DNA of 64,000 bases, taken from NCBI RefSeq assembly GCF_004570575.1, contig NZ_SPPD01000007.1:1-64000 (forward strand), given 5' to 3'. Position 1 is the stretch's first letter; each line of letters begins with the position of its first letter. The stretch is from Streptococcus cuniculi. GTDB taxonomy: Bacteria > Bacillota > Bacilli > Lactobacillales > Streptococcaceae. The notes beneath the pieces were generated by a model, which did no database searches, was not told the origin of the DNA, and saw only the letters and a program-made list of their open reading frames with translations. The position numbers were made by a program, and so were the translations under genes. Positions 35,058 through 45,170 of the stretch are shown piece by piece.

Positions 35058-36801
35058 TGGTTGTTTGGATATGAAGTGCTAATTCTTCTAATTGGCTATC
35101 AGCTACTGTGCTTGGAGCTTGGGTCATCGGATCACTGGCCTTGTTATTCTTAGGAAAGGCAATGACTTCACGAATGTTGTCCTTACCTGCTAGAAGCATG
35201 GCTAAGCGATCCAAGCCAATCGCAAGACCACCATGTGGCGGGAAACCATAGTCCATCGCTTCCAACAGGAAACCGAATTGTTCATGAGCCTGTTCAGCAC
35301 TAAAACCAAGTGCTTTAAACATGCGCTCTTGCATCTCTTTTTGGTTAATCCGCAGGCTTCCTCCGCCCAACTCGTAACCATTTAAGACGATATCATAAGC
35401 AACGGCACGAACACTTGCCAAATCACTCTCTAAATGATGGGCAGACTCTTCTGTCGGAAGTGTAAATGGATGGTGGGCACTCATGAAACGATTTTCTTCT
35501 TCTGACCATTCAAACATCGGCCAATCCACAATCCACAAGAAGTTAAACTTGCTTTCATCAATCAAGCCCTGTTCCTTAGCAAGACGAGTCCGAAGTGCTC
35601 CGAGTGTATTGTTGGCTACTTCTAGCCCATCAGCGACAAACAAGACCAAATCATTGTCAACCAACTGTAAACGTTCTGTCAACTTATCTGCAATAGTTGT
35701 CAAGAACTTGGCGATCGGACCAGCCAACTCTCCATTTGCAACTTTGATCCAAGCTAGACCTTTTGCACCGAATTGTTTGGCATAATCGGTTAATTTATCA
35801 ATATCTTTACGTGAGTAGCTATCTGCTGCACCTTTAACGACAATAGCTTTGACGGCCACTGCTTCTGAAAAGACTTTGAAGTCAACTTCCTTGACAACTT
35901 CTGTCAAGTCTTGTAACAACATTTCAAAACGGGTGTCCGGCTTATCACTACCATAAGCATTCATGGCATGGTCATAACTCATTCTAGGAAATGGCAGACT
36001 GACTTCGATTCCCTTAGTTTCTTTCATGACACGCGCAAGCAAACCTTCCACTAGGTCTTGAATTTCTTGTTCAGATAAGAAAGAGGTTTCTAAGTCAACT
36101 TGAGTAAACTCAGGTTGACGATCCCCCCGCAGGTCTTCATCGCGGAAGCATTTCACGATTTGATAGTAGCGGTCAAATCCAGCATTCATCAACAATTGCT
36201 TGGTAATCTGTGGACTTTGTGGAAGAGCATAAAAATGTCCCTTGTTGATACGACTTGGCACCAAGTAATCACGCGCACCCTCTGGCGTAGACTTGGTCAA
36301 CATCGGTGTTTCAACATCAATAAACTCCAGTTCGTCCAGATAGTTACGAATGCTGTGCGTTACCGCAGCCCGCAATTTAAAGTTTGCCAACATCTCAGGA
36401 CGACGCAAGTCCAAATAACGGTAACGAAGACGCGTATCGTCACTTGCTTCAATGCCGTCTTTGATTTCAAACGGTGTTGTTTTAGCTGTATTTAAAATGG
36501 TCAAGTTAGACACTTGTAACTCGACATCTCCTGTTGGTAAAGCAAGGTTTGCCTGTTCACGGGCTACAACTTGGCCAGTCACTTCAAGGACAAACTCGCT
36601 ACGCACCTTTTCAGCTTGTGCCATCACATCACCTGATACCGTCTCAGGATTGATGACCAACTGCATGATTCCTTCGCGATCACGCAAATCAATAAAAATC
36701 AAGCCTCCCAAGTCACGACGGCGACCAACCCAACCTTTCAAAGTAATTGCTTGACCGATGTGTTCCTTCCGAACACGTCCGGCATACATCGAACGTTTCA
36801 T
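35050..36801 (-). CDS. aspS: Aspartyl-tRNA synthetase
   Basis: A 583-aa class II synthetase of the bacterial type. N-terminal OB-fold anticodon domain ([22 protein letters not shown] start), class II motif 2 ([20 protein letters not shown]), and motif 3 near the C-terminus ([18 protein letters not shown]), with the bacterial GAD insertion between. The ATG at 36801 has AGGGAGAGAGG upstream. It is co-transcribed with the YitT-type gene. No T-box was found in the leader. Confidence 0.97.
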   Translation of the reverse strand: MKRSMYAGRVRKEHIGQAITLKGWVGRRRDLGGLIFIDLRDREGIMQLVINPETVSGDVMAQAEKVRSEFVLEVTGQVVAREQANLALPTGDVELQVSNLTILNTAKTTPFEIKDGIEASDDTRLRYRYLDLRRPEMLANFKLRAAVTHSIRNYLDELEFIDVETPMLTKSTPEGARDYLVPSRINKGHFYALPQSPQITKQLLMNAGFDRYYQIVKCFRDEDLRGDRQPEFTQVDLETSFLSEQEIQDLVEGLLARVMKETKGIEVSLPFPRMSYDHAMNAYGSDKPDTRFEMLLQDLTEVVKEVDFKVFSEAVAVKAIVVKGAADSYSRKDIDKLTDYAKQFGAKGLAWIKVANGELAGPIAKFLTTIADKLTERLQLVDNDLVLFVADGLEVANNTLGALRTRLAKEQGLIDESKFNFLWIVDWPMFEWSEEENRFMSAHHPFTLPTEESAHHLESDLASVRAVAYDIVLNGYELGGGSLRINQKEMQERMFKALGFSAEQAHEQFGFLLEAMDYGFPPHGGLAIGLDRLAMLLAGKDNIREVIAFPKNNKASDPMTQAPSTVADSQLEELALHIQTTNE

Positions 36802-36954
36802 AGTTTCCTCTCTCCCTTAGTCTGGACAACCGAAGTGAACATGACCACCCCTGCACTCCACCTATTCTTGGTTTTATACCTACCTATTCTATCATAAAAG
36901 CAGGCAAAGCGGGAACAATTCGAGTAAATTTTCTCGAAAATCCTTGCTAAATAG

Positions 36955-36990
36955 AAAAGGAGCTAAGAATCTTGGCCTCGCTTCCTTTTT
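36955..36990 (-). terminator. Terminator after the aldo/keto reductase gene
   Basis: AAAAGGAGC (36955-36963) pairs with GCTTCCTTTT (36980-36989) with one bulged base; the minus strand runs into T residues. It separates the reductase from the aspS upstream region. Confidence 0.5.
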
Positions 36991-36999
36991 ATCACCTTC

Positions 37000-37911
37000 T
37001 TATGGCAGACTATTTCCCGCACTCGTGTAAATCTCGTACCATTCTGGTCGCGTGAGGTTCACTTTTTCTGCTTCTGCAATCTTTGCGAGCCGTTCTGGAT
37101 TCATCGACCCTACAATGGTCTGAATCTTGGCTGGATGACGCATAATCCACGCAACAATGATTGCTTCACGTGAAACATGGTATTGACTCGCTAAGCGCTC
37201 AATAGTCTGATTCAGCAGCGCATAGTTTGGATGATCGACAAAAATTCCTTTTTGCAAATCAATTAAAAATGGCGACCAAGCTTGAATAGTGATGTTTTTC
37301 AATCTGCAATAATCTAAGACACTTCCGTCTCGGACTGTTGCAGCTTCTTCTTTCATATTGACATGAAGCCCCGCATCAATCAGCGGTGTATGAGCAGGCG
37401 AAAACTGCAACTGATTGACCACCAATGGGGCTGCCAAATAGGACTGCAGCAACTCAATCTGGTAGGCATTTTGATTGCTGACACCAAAATAACGAACCTT
37501 ACCAGCTTTTTTCAAGTGGGCAAAGGCTTCTGCAACCTCTTCTGGCTCCATTAGGGCATCGGGACGATGCAGGGCTAGCACATCGAGATAATCCGTCTTT
37601 AAGCGCGATAAAATCCCATCTACAGAAGCTAGAATATGCTCTTTTGAAAAATCAAAATAGCCCTTGCGAATACCGCACTTGGATTGGATCATCAGATGCT
37701 CACGCCCAATTCCTAAGTCCTTGACAGCGGTCGCAAAACGACGTTCTGACTCACCGCCACCATAAATGTCGGCATGGTCAAAAAAAGTAATACCTTGCTC
37801 CAAAGCCGTTTTGACAACTGCCTGCGCTTCCTGGTCCTCTAAATGTGCCATGCGCATACAGCCCAAGGCAATCCGTGGTACCTCTAAGCCAGTCGTTCCT
37901 AATTCCTGCAT
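37000..37911 (-). CDS. Aldo/keto reductase family oxidoreductase
   Basis: A 303-aa NADPH-dependent aldo/keto reductase of the YdhF-like group. Catalytic residues: Asp and Tyr in FFDHADIYGGGESE, Lys in IQSKCGIRKG, His in VLALHRPD; a C-terminal NADPH-binding region has PAKIQTIVGSMNPERL. The substrate is unknown. It is 12 bp downstream of the glycosyltransferase on the same strand. The link between the two is not obvious. Confidence 0.93.
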   Translation of the reverse strand: MQELGTTGLEVPRIALGCMRMAHLEDQEAQAVVKTALEQGITFFDHADIYGGGESERRFATAVKDLGIGREHLMIQSKCGIRKGYFDFSKEHILASVDGILSRLKTDYLDVLALHRPDALMEPEEVAEAFAHLKKAGKVRYFGVSNQNAYQIELLQSYLAAPLVVNQLQFSPAHTPLIDAGLHVNMKEEAATVRDGSVLDYCRLKNITIQAWSPFLIDLQKGIFVDHPNYALLNQTIERLASQYHVSREAIIVAWIMRHPAKIQTIVGSMNPERLAKIAEAEKVNLTRPEWYEIYTSAGNSLP

Positions 37912-37923
37912 GATTGTCTCCTA

Positions 37924-38937
37924 TCAATTAAAACCGTAAATACTCTTTGCAATCTTGTAGACAGCATTTGAAATCTTCCGTCCTGGGTAACCGTATAAGT
38001 TGGTCAATTGTCCCAGCAACCCACTACGTACAATCTTGAAGAGGGCTGGATTCTGTTCCTGAATATAGTGCCACAATTCCTGCTTTTTCATCATGTGTTC
38101 AGCTGTTCCCCCTCGATTGAGTAGGGCACACGAGATAATCGTTGTAATTTCGACATGGTTGAGCAAATAGCTGCGCAAATCTGGATGATGAATCGCATCC
38201 AAGTCCAGACTATCGACCAAGATTCGATTGACCTTAAGCTGCTGGTCAATCCGCTTAATCATGACGGATTCATTGACCGACTGGTCATTTCGCCCGATAA
38301 AGTAACGGTAAAAATCAACCGGCAGATAATACATGGTCTCAACTGCTTGGAGTGGTGTAAAGACGAAAATATTGTCCACATAAAAGGTATGCTCTGGTAA
38401 GACCAAGCCTACTTCTCTCAATAACTCGGTCCGATAGATGAGCGAGTGCATCATCATGTACTGCCCCTTTGAAAAGGCACCGACATCGTCCCAAGTGAAG
38501 ACGCGGTCGGTTGGCAGGACATTCTGGTAATTCATGCTTTTTTTCCGAGATTGCCCTTCTTTTTCATAAACGAAATTCGAGATGAAGGCATCGACTGTCT
38601 GTCCTTGACTGTCTAAGTTTGCCAAGGTTTCAAGAATTTTGAGATAGGCTCTCGCATCCACCCAGTCGTCACTATCAACCACTTTGAAATAACGCCCCTT
38701 AGCTTCTCGAATACCGGTATTGACCGCGCCACCGTGGCCCTTATTTTCCTGATAAATCGCACGGACATTCGCATACTTAGCTGCCAGCTCTTCTGCGATT
38801 TCTTGCGTGCGGTCGCTTGAGCCATCATTGATAATCAATATTTCCACCTGATCGCCACCAACGACCAGTGATCCTACACAGTAATGTAGATATTCTTGCG
38901 CATTATAGCTAGGAATTGCAATACTTAATAAGGTCAT
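37924..38937 (-). CDS. Family 2 glycosyltransferase
   Basis: A 337-aa GT-A fold enzyme: LLSIAIPSYNAQEYLHYCVGSL, IINDGSSDRTQEIAEEL (donor binding), NKGHGGAVNTG, and VVDSDDWVD (metal-binding DxD). It has no membrane helix, unlike GtrB-type lipid glycosyltransferases. It is 12 bp upstream of the aldo/keto reductase gene and 69 bp downstream of a GH3 glycosidase. The acceptor is unknown; a surface glycan or glycolipid is plausible because of the neighbouring GtrA protein and glycosidases. Confidence 0.88.
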   Translation of the reverse strand: MTLLSIAIPSYNAQEYLHYCVGSLVVGGDQVEILIINDGSSDRTQEIAEELAAKYANVRAIYQENKGHGGAVNTGIREAKGRYFKVVDSDDWVDARAYLKILETLANLDSQGQTVDAFISNFVYEKEGQSRKKSMNYQNVLPTDRVFTWDDVGAFSKGQYMMMHSLIYRTELLREVGLVLPEHTFYVDNIFVFTPLQAVETMYYLPVDFYRYFIGRNDQSVNESVMIKRIDQQLKVNRILVDSLDLDAIHHPDLRSYLLNHVEITTIISCALLNRGGTAEHMMKKQELWHYIQEQNPALFKIVRSGLLGQLTNLYGYPGRKISNAVYKIAKSIYGFN

Positions 38938-39006
38938 TTCCTACCCCCTATCAACAAATCATCTGCCAGGCGAAACTGGCAGATTTTTTACTATTTTACC
39001 ACAATT

Positions 39007-41406
39007 TTAGGAAAGTTGCTTTTGGTAACCTTGTTTGGCACGGAAGGCCTTCCACAATTGGCCGACACCCTTCATAAAATGACCATTGACAATCACCAAG
39101 ATTGCTGCCACCATCTGCTGGTCAAGCATACCACCTGTCATTTTGGCAAGGGCCCTGAATGGCATATTATAGAGAAAGAGCAGGTTGAGGTCTGGTTTGC
39201 CTTTTTGCTCTGCTTTTTTCAGTAAATGATGTAAGAGTTTGTAAACAAGACGGGCTAAGCCACTCTTAGCATACTGCATCTTCGACAGCGGATCATTCAG
39301 ACGGAGTTCTTGGCCTACCTGCCAGGATTCCACAGGTATTGGTCGACCAAGTAGACGGGCAAATTCCTCATCTGTAACCTGAAGCACCTGCCCAGCTTGA
39401 TAGCTGTCAAGTCCTGTCAACTCTGGCAAGTGTTCCGTCGTGGCTTCTTGTGTGATTTCTGCAACCAGACGAATATCAGAGACGCTAGTGCCTAGATACA
39501 GCTGATAAGTGCCCCCCTCGATTTCAAAAGCATTGGTTGCCGTATTGAAATAGCGGAAGGTCTTATCATCAAAGGAAAGGTTCACCTCTTTTGACTGCCC
39601 TGATTCGAGATACACTTTGGCAAAGCCTTTTAATTCTTTTGACGGACGGAAAACATGAGTATCTTCTTTGCCAACATACAACTGCACCACTTCTGCACCC
39701 GCACGTTCACCAGTATTGGTCACCGTCATCGAAAGGCCTGTCTCATGAATGCGCAAATCGCCATAGGCAAAGGTCGTATAAGAAAGTCCGTAGCCAAATG
39801 GGTATTGGACAGCCGTCTGAGTCGTGTCAAAATAACGATAGCCAACGTACAATCCCTCACGGTAGAGAGCATAGTCCCCCTCGGCAGGGAATTCTTTTGA
39901 CGATGGCACATCTGCTAAGGTAATCGGATAGGTTTCGCTCAGTTTCCCACTTGGGTTGACAAGACCAGTCAGCGCATCCAGCATGGATCTTGCACCTGCC
40001 TCACCTGACAGATAGCCATGCACCACCGCCTTGACGTGCTTCTCCCAACTCATGTCCACAACAGAACCTGCGGATAAAACAACGACAATCTTTTCGTGGA
40101 TAACCGCCAGTTTTTCAAGAAGGTGGAGTTGGTTTTTCGGCAATTGTAGATGCGTGCGGTCTAGCCCCTCACTCTCACTGATTTCATCCAAGCCCATGTA
40201 ATATAAGACCGTATCCGCTTGTTGAGCCAAGGCAAGGGCTTCTGTCACCAAGGCTTCATCAGGCTGGTCAATCCGCTGATAGCCCTGCGCATAGCCGACA
40301 TAGGTCAGAGGATAGTCCTTCATGGCCTCGAGCGTATTGTCAACCTGCCGTGTATTGATTAAGGAAGAACCTGCACCCTGATAACGTGGATTTTTAGCAA
40401 ATTCACCAATGACGGCTACCGTTTTTTCAGCTTGAAGCGGTAGCACCTGATCCTCGTTTTTCAAGAGGACAATGCTTTCTGTGGCTGCCCGTCTAGCTAG
40501 TTGATATTGCTTATTGACATCAATACTGCATTTTTCCTGTACAGCCAAGTCTAAGACGACCTGTAAGAGCTCATCGACACGCTCGTCTAGGACAGTTTCA
40601 GACAAGCAACCAGACTGCACCGCATCGATCAATTCCTTTTGTCCTACAGTAGTTGTCCCCGGCATTTCAAGATGACTACCATTTTCAACCCCTAAAACAT
40701 GGTCATTTGAACCGCCCCAGTCTGACACGACAAAACCTATAAAGCCCCACTCATCCCGCAAGATGTCTCGTAACAAGCGTTTGTCTTCGTTAGCATAGAT
40801 GCCGTTAATTTTGTTATAGGCAGACATGATGGCCTTCGGATTGCCCTCACGAACAGCGATTTCAAATCCTGTCAGATAGATTTCGCGCAATGTCCGTTCA
40901 TCCACAATCGAGTCAGAAGCCATACGGCGGAGTTCCTGACTGTTGACTGCGAGATGTTTTGGCGTTGCTGCCACACCTTGGGATTGCAGACCCCGAATCA
41001 TGGCCGCCGCCATTTTCCCTGCCTGATAGGGGTCTTCTGAGTAATATTCAAAATTGCGCCCACACAAGGGATTGCGCTTGATATTGAGACCAGGTCCCAG
41101 TACCACATGCACTCCCAGACTGCTTGCTTCAGCTCCTAGAGCTGCCCCCACTTCCTCAACGAGCGCTGGATCCCAACTGTTGGCAAGAGTGGCTGCTGTC
41201 GGAAAACAGGTCGCAGGAACAGAAGCATTCAAGCCTAGATGATCCCCGCTTCCTTCTTGCTTGCGAATCCCATGTGGTCCGTCTGATAAAAAGACGGACG
41301 GAATCCCTTTTTCTGGAAAATCCTTGGTTTCCCAGACAGACTTACCCGCCATCAAGGCCGCTTTTTCTTCTAAGGTTAGCTGCTCAATAATCGCACGATG
41401 TTTCAT
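39007..41406 (-). CDS. Family 3 glycoside hydrolase (beta-glucosidase-like), cytosolic
   Basis: A 799-aa GH3 in the usual domain order: N-terminal TIM-like domain (FLSDGPHGIRKQEGSGD; GRNFEYYSEDPYQAGKMA; KHLAVNSQELRR; nucleophile Asp in GFVVSDWGGSND), alpha/beta domain (VAVIGEFAKNPRYQGAGSS), then a fibronectin-like domain with YPFGYGLSYTTF, and a 110-residue C-terminal helical extension ending LWKAFRAKQGYQKQ. No signal peptide. Its promoter carries the same direct-repeat site as the second GH3 gene at 42190-45087, 3.7 kb upstream, which suggests joint control by the LytTR response regulator. The exact sugar substrate is unknown. Confidence 0.93.
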   Translation of the reverse strand: MKHRAIIEQLTLEEKAALMAGKSVWETKDFPEKGIPSVFLSDGPHGIRKQEGSGDHLGLNASVPATCFPTAATLANSWDPALVEEVGAALGAEASSLGVHVVLGPGLNIKRNPLCGRNFEYYSEDPYQAGKMAAAMIRGLQSQGVAATPKHLAVNSQELRRMASDSIVDERTLREIYLTGFEIAVREGNPKAIMSAYNKINGIYANEDKRLLRDILRDEWGFIGFVVSDWGGSNDHVLGVENGSHLEMPGTTTVGQKELIDAVQSGCLSETVLDERVDELLQVVLDLAVQEKCSIDVNKQYQLARRAATESIVLLKNEDQVLPLQAEKTVAVIGEFAKNPRYQGAGSSLINTRQVDNTLEAMKDYPLTYVGYAQGYQRIDQPDEALVTEALALAQQADTVLYYMGLDEISESEGLDRTHLQLPKNQLHLLEKLAVIHEKIVVVLSAGSVVDMSWEKHVKAVVHGYLSGEAGARSMLDALTGLVNPSGKLSETYPITLADVPSSKEFPAEGDYALYREGLYVGYRYFDTTQTAVQYPFGYGLSYTTFAYGDLRIHETGLSMTVTNTGERAGAEVVQLYVGKEDTHVFRPSKELKGFAKVYLESGQSKEVNLSFDDKTFRYFNTATNAFEIEGGTYQLYLGTSVSDIRLVAEITQEATTEHLPELTGLDSYQAGQVLQVTDEEFARLLGRPIPVESWQVGQELRLNDPLSKMQYAKSGLARLVYKLLHHLLKKAEQKGKPDLNLLFLYNMPFRALAKMTGGMLDQQMVAAILVIVNGHFMKGVGQLWKAFRAKQGYQKQLS

Positions 41407-41439
41407 ACATTTCCCACCTATTTCTATTCTACTAAGCCT

Positions 41440-41445
41440 ATCATA
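41440..41445 (-). promoter_or_regulatory. -10 element of the first GH3 gene
   Basis: TATGAT on the minus strand, 25 bp downstream of the conserved TTATGAAGAAAG block and about 34 bp upstream of the start codon. No good -35 is present, as expected for an activated promoter. Confidence 0.55.
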
Positions 41446-41470
41446 TCAAAGAACACCAAGGATTAAAACG

Positions 41471-41510
41471 CTTTCTTCATAAATTGACAAGTTTATGGCA
41501 TAATCTGTTG
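41471..41510 (-). promoter_or_regulatory. Candidate LytTR operator of the first GH3 gene
   Basis: On the plus strand CATAAATTGACA (41478-41489) and CATAATCTGTTG (41499-41510) are direct repeats starting 21 bp apart, preceded by CTTTCTT. The entire 40-bp block aligns without gaps to the block at 45171-45210 in front of the second GH3 gene, and both are 25 bp from a -10 element. Confidence 0.68.
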
Positions 41511-41556
41511 GCATGGAAAGTGAAATGATATCCGAACATCTCCTCACTCATCAAAA

Positions 41557-41590
41557 AAGGCTCCTCGCTACTGACATAGTGAGGGGCCTT
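41557..41590 (-). terminator. Terminator after the GtrA gene
   Basis: AAGGCTCCTCGCTA (41557-41570) pairs with TAGTGAGGGGCCTT (41577-41590) with two mismatches, and on the minus strand a T run follows. Confidence 0.78.
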
Positions 41591-41656
41591 GGTATTGCTA
41601 TGAGCAATCTTCCTAATATCTAAGCATAATCCAGCTGATAAACTGTGGCAAGATTC

Positions 41657-42136
41657 CTACTTCATAATCACAAATTTCATCATTGGGTAGTTGACAGCGA
41701 CCTGAACCAGGATATTGACCCAGTTGGCAGCAGTTTGCGCCCAGCCTAGACTCAAGCCCCACGAGGTGAATACTTGGGTCGTATAAGGTGGCAAAACAAT
41801 CGATAAGATGCCTGCCACGACAACGGTTAGAATATACCAATGGAGGGTTTTGGAAATATCATTTTCTGCACCGAACACTAGTTTTCGCTGAACGATATAG
41901 TTGACAATCTGCGCGACAACATAGGCTAATAGGAACGATAGAAAGCCATTTAAGCCACCATTGTCCACTGAATAATGGAAGATTAACCAATGAAAATCTA
42001 GTCCTGAAAAAGCCGTAAAGAGAAAGTTTGTTGACAACCATAAGACCGCAAAATTCGTTATCGTTGCGATATTGGACAAGACATTAAACTTAATAAATTC
42101 CCACAAATCAGGATGTTTGGCAATCCACTCTTTCAT
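41657..42136 (-). CDS. GtrA-family membrane protein
   Basis: About 159 aa with four membrane helices (FIKFNVLSNIATITNFAVLW; FLSFLLAYVVAQIVNYIVQRKLVF; WYILTVVVAGILSIVLP; ANWVNILVQVAVNYPMMKFVI). Fits the GtrA/DPMS superfamily, thought to flip undecaprenyl-phosphate-linked sugars across the membrane. The ATG at 42136 has GAAGGAG upstream. It is 53 bp downstream of the membrane GH3 gene on the same strand and probably co-transcribed with it. A partner GtrB-type transferase is not adjacent; the GT2 gene at 37.9 kb is a possible partner but has no membrane helix. Confidence 0.87.
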   Translation of the reverse strand: MKEWIAKHPDLWEFIKFNVLSNIATITNFAVLWLSTNFLFTAFSGLDFHWLIFHYSVDNGGLNGFLSFLLAYVVAQIVNYIVQRKLVFGAENDISKTLHWYILTVVVAGILSIVLPPYTTQVFTSWGLSLGWAQTAANWVNILVQVAVNYPMMKFVIMK

Positions 42137-42189
42137 AGTTCTCCTTCTAAAAGAGAGGAGGACCACCCGTCCTCACTACTCTTATTTCA

Positions 42190-45087
42190 TTATGCTACTT
42201 CTTTTTTCTTTGCAGTTAGCTTCACAAGACCAAGACCTACTAGAGCAATCAAGGCAATGTTTGCTGCTACAAGAACAACCAACCACCATTTTGTTTTTGG
42301 TTTGTAAATATCAAACGCAGCTGAATGTGCAATGGTATAAAGGATATTTTTGCTTGCTTGACGAAGGGCTGTAACCCCTTCTTTAGTACCTGTAGAGAGA
42401 GCTGTTGGATCATCACCTACAGGGGTCAACATCAAGTCGCCACCATTGCGAATCGCTTGGTCTGGGCTCATGTAATTCTGACCATCAAAGTCAGTAATCA
42501 CCATTCCGCGGAAGCCCCACTCATCACGAAGGACAGTATTAAGCAAGTCACCATTTCCACCAGCCCAAAGGGTACCGATACGGTTGAAGGAAGACATGAT
42601 AGCTGTTGCGCCACCTTCTTTGACTGGAATTTCAAAGGCTTTAAGGTAGACTTCACGAATGGCTTGTTCATTTGACCAAGTTGCCACACCTTCCCGGTTG
42701 TCTTCTTGATCGTTAAGGGCAAAGTGTTTGGTAAAGGTGTACACACCATTTTCGAGCGCTTTTTTCACCAAGGCAGAGGCCATTTTACCTGATACGACTG
42801 GATCTTCTGAATAGTATTCAAAGTTTCGACCTGAGAATGGTGAACGATGAATATTCACTGCTGGTGCATATAGTCCTACGATACCATGAGCCAAGGCTTC
42901 TTTGGCAAAGGCATCTCCCATTTCTTCAGCAAGCTCTGTGTTCCAAGTAGAGGCCACGACAACCTCAGAATTGTATTGGATTCCTTTGATTCCTTGGAAA
43001 ATTCCATTGATGCCGGCAGGGCCGTCAAGGTCGACCACCGCTGGTTTGTCAACGGATTTGACCGCCACCGTTGCATAACCACCGTGACCAATCAAAGCCG
43101 TCATTTCAGCGACTGTCATTTGAGCCACTAATTTATCCCAACGCTCATCCTCATAGTCTGCCCCTACAAGGTCGACCAGACGAAGACCATTCTTTTCAGC
43201 TTCTACCTTGTCAACAGGTGTTTCAGCATCGGCATCAATACGGAAGTTGGTCCTATCAACTTCTTTTGCAATAGCATCTGTCGCTTCTTTGTCCTTAGTG
43301 CGCTCAGTCGGAAGCGTACCCTCCCAATCGTTCCGAGTGACATACTTGACGTCACCTACTGCGTATTCAAAGGCATTTGTTACTTCTGCTTTATCGGATG
43401 TCCGTTGTTTGCGGACTTCTTTTTGGGCAACCGTATAAGTCTTCGAATCAAGCACATCATGGGCATTGTTCATCAGTTTGATGTCGTAATTTCCAGCATC
43501 TAATACGTAGGCTTTTTCAGTCTTATCATCGTAAGAAGCAAGATCGTCACGGTCAAAGCGAATCGCTAATTCTTCACTCTTACCAGGCTCAAGCACTTCT
43601 GTCTTGTCAAATCCAGCAAGGACAACATGGGATTTTTCGATTCCACCAGCTGTATATGGCGCTGTATAGTAAACTTGTGCCACGTCCTTACCAGCAACAT
43701 CACCTGTATTGGTCACCTTAACGGTCACTTCAATCTCATCACCATCTTCTTTCATGCCAGTAATTTCTTGCTTGAAGTTCGTGTATGATAGACCGTAACC
43801 GAATGGATACTGAACCGCTTTTTGATACGCTGCTTCATCCATTTGACCTGTCGCATTGTCTACAAAACGAGTTTCATAGTAGCGATAGCCGACATAGATA
43901 CCCTCTTGGTAATTCACGAATTTATAATTAAAAGTTTGTGGCTCTTTAGCACCCCACGGAGTGTTCTCATAGGTGATATTCGTGTAAGAGAAATCTCCAG
44001 TAGTGTAGTAGGTTGGCGCAGAAGCCATATCATAGGCATAGGTATCCACCAAGCGACCTGATGGATTGACCTCACCAGATAAGATACGAGCTACACCATC
44101 AAGACCCGTTGATCCTGGTCCACCAATCCAAAGAGCTGCGTCCACCCCCTCATCTTCTAGGAAACCAAGCTCCATTGCATTAGAAGAGTTGACCAATACT
44201 ACGACTTTATCAAAGTTTTTCTTGACTGTTTCAAGCATGTCTTTTTCGACATCTTGTAGTTCCAAGTAATGCTTATCTTCTTGACCATTTTCATAGTCTT
44301 TCATGGATTGTGGGAGGTCTGCTCCCTCACCACCATTACGTGAAATCACGACAAGAGCTGTATCGGAGAAGGCTTTAGCATTTTTCAACAAGTCTTCAGA
44401 ATAAGCATCTTGACTTGGTTCATAGATATTATAATCCCCACCATTGAGCGAGAAGATGTTGGTTCCTTCTTTTTTAGGTAAATGCTCCTTGTAAAAATCT
44501 GTTAATTCTGCATTGACTACAAAGCCTGCATTTTCAAGTCCTTGTTGTAAGTTAATATTTTTAGACTCATCTGCCGCACCAGAACCAGATCCACCGTAGG
44601 TAACCGCTACAGAAGAAATACCAAACACGTTGACTTTTGAGGATTTTTCAAGCGGCAAGGTCTTGTTTTTATTCTCTAGAAGAACAGTTCCTTCTTCCTG
44701 AATCTTTGTAACCAATTGCTTTGAGACAGCTTCTGCGTCCTTGATTTTTCCTTCATCTGCATAGGACGGCGCAAAATAGGTGTCAATCACATTTACAAAC
44801 ATATTGACAGCATAATTGGCACCCACAATCGCGATACTCAGTAGCGACAGCAAGCCCATAGCAATCTTGCTCTTGAGCGTTTTCAATGGTTTATGGTTCA
44901 CAATGCGATAAATCGCAACTGCCAGTAAGGCCACAACGGCAATGGCTGCGACAATCAAGGTCGTTTTTGCCATGCTTGTTGCATCCCATGATTGATAGGA
45001 TTTGGCATATTCGTCAGCGGCTACTGGCGTGCTCGCCAATGTACTCGCTACCGCGAAAGCGAATCCTGTTTTCTTCCAAGTCTTCAT
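42190..45087 (-). CDS. Membrane-anchored family 3 glycoside hydrolase with permuted domain order
   Basis: A 965-aa GH3 protein. N-terminal signal-like helix, helices near 40-62 and 76-96, and a C-terminal helix near 935-960 before a Lys-rich end. Between them the usual GH3 order is reversed: the alpha/beta C-terminal domain comes first (VNVFGISSVAVTYGGSGSG; YPFGYGLSYTNF in the fibronectin part), then the catalytic barrel (MTVAEMTALIGHGGYA; SGRNFEYYSEDPVVSGKMAS; KHFALNDQEDNR; nucleophile in GMVITDFDGQ). Bulk probably faces outside. Divergent from the two-component system; followed by the GtrA gene. Substrate unknown. Confidence 0.9.
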   Translation of the reverse strand: MKTWKKTGFAFAVASTLASTPVAADEYAKSYQSWDATSMAKTTLIVAAIAVVALLAVAIYRIVNHKPLKTLKSKIAMGLLSLLSIAIVGANYAVNMFVNVIDTYFAPSYADEGKIKDAEAVSKQLVTKIQEEGTVLLENKNKTLPLEKSSKVNVFGISSVAVTYGGSGSGAADESKNINLQQGLENAGFVVNAELTDFYKEHLPKKEGTNIFSLNGGDYNIYEPSQDAYSEDLLKNAKAFSDTALVVISRNGGEGADLPQSMKDYENGQEDKHYLELQDVEKDMLETVKKNFDKVVVLVNSSNAMELGFLEDEGVDAALWIGGPGSTGLDGVARILSGEVNPSGRLVDTYAYDMASAPTYYTTGDFSYTNITYENTPWGAKEPQTFNYKFVNYQEGIYVGYRYYETRFVDNATGQMDEAAYQKAVQYPFGYGLSYTNFKQEITGMKEDGDEIEVTVKVTNTGDVAGKDVAQVYYTAPYTAGGIEKSHVVLAGFDKTEVLEPGKSEELAIRFDRDDLASYDDKTEKAYVLDAGNYDIKLMNNAHDVLDSKTYTVAQKEVRKQRTSDKAEVTNAFEYAVGDVKYVTRNDWEGTLPTERTKDKEATDAIAKEVDRTNFRIDADAETPVDKVEAEKNGLRLVDLVGADYEDERWDKLVAQMTVAEMTALIGHGGYATVAVKSVDKPAVVDLDGPAGINGIFQGIKGIQYNSEVVVASTWNTELAEEMGDAFAKEALAHGIVGLYAPAVNIHRSPFSGRNFEYYSEDPVVSGKMASALVKKALENGVYTFTKHFALNDQEDNREGVATWSNEQAIREVYLKAFEIPVKEGGATAIMSSFNRIGTLWAGGNGDLLNTVLRDEWGFRGMVITDFDGQNYMSPDQAIRNGGDLMLTPVGDDPTALSTGTKEGVTALRQASKNILYTIAHSAAFDIYKPKTKWWLVVLVAANIALIALVGLGLVKLTAKKKEVA

Positions 45088-45139
45088 AAGACCCTCCTAC
45101 TATTGCTCGGCTTGAAAGCCTTTTCTTTTTTACACCCCT

Positions 45140-45145
45140 ACTTTA
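45140..45145 (-). promoter_or_regulatory. -10 element of the membrane GH3 gene
   Basis: TAAAGT on the minus strand, 25 bp from the conserved TTATGAAGAAAG block and about 53 bp upstream of the start, at the same spacing as for the first GH3 gene. Confidence 0.5.
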
Positions 45146-45170
45146 CCAAATGACACAACTTGTGAAAACC

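Noticed and set aside
36802..36890. GGGGTGGTCA stretch in the aspS leader, reminiscent of a T-box
   Set aside because: The full T-box antiterminator sequence (GGGTGG-N-ACC) and a terminator alternative are missing.
41462..41477. AAAACGCTTTCT as a cre site before the first GH3 gene
   Set aside because: It lacks the conserved TG and CA ends of cre, and the equivalent position at the second GH3 gene is not cre-like.
41515..41625. 36-codon ORF on the plus strand between the first GH3 gene and GtrA
   Set aside because: It has no ribosome site and runs through the GtrA terminator hairpin, so coding is unlikely.
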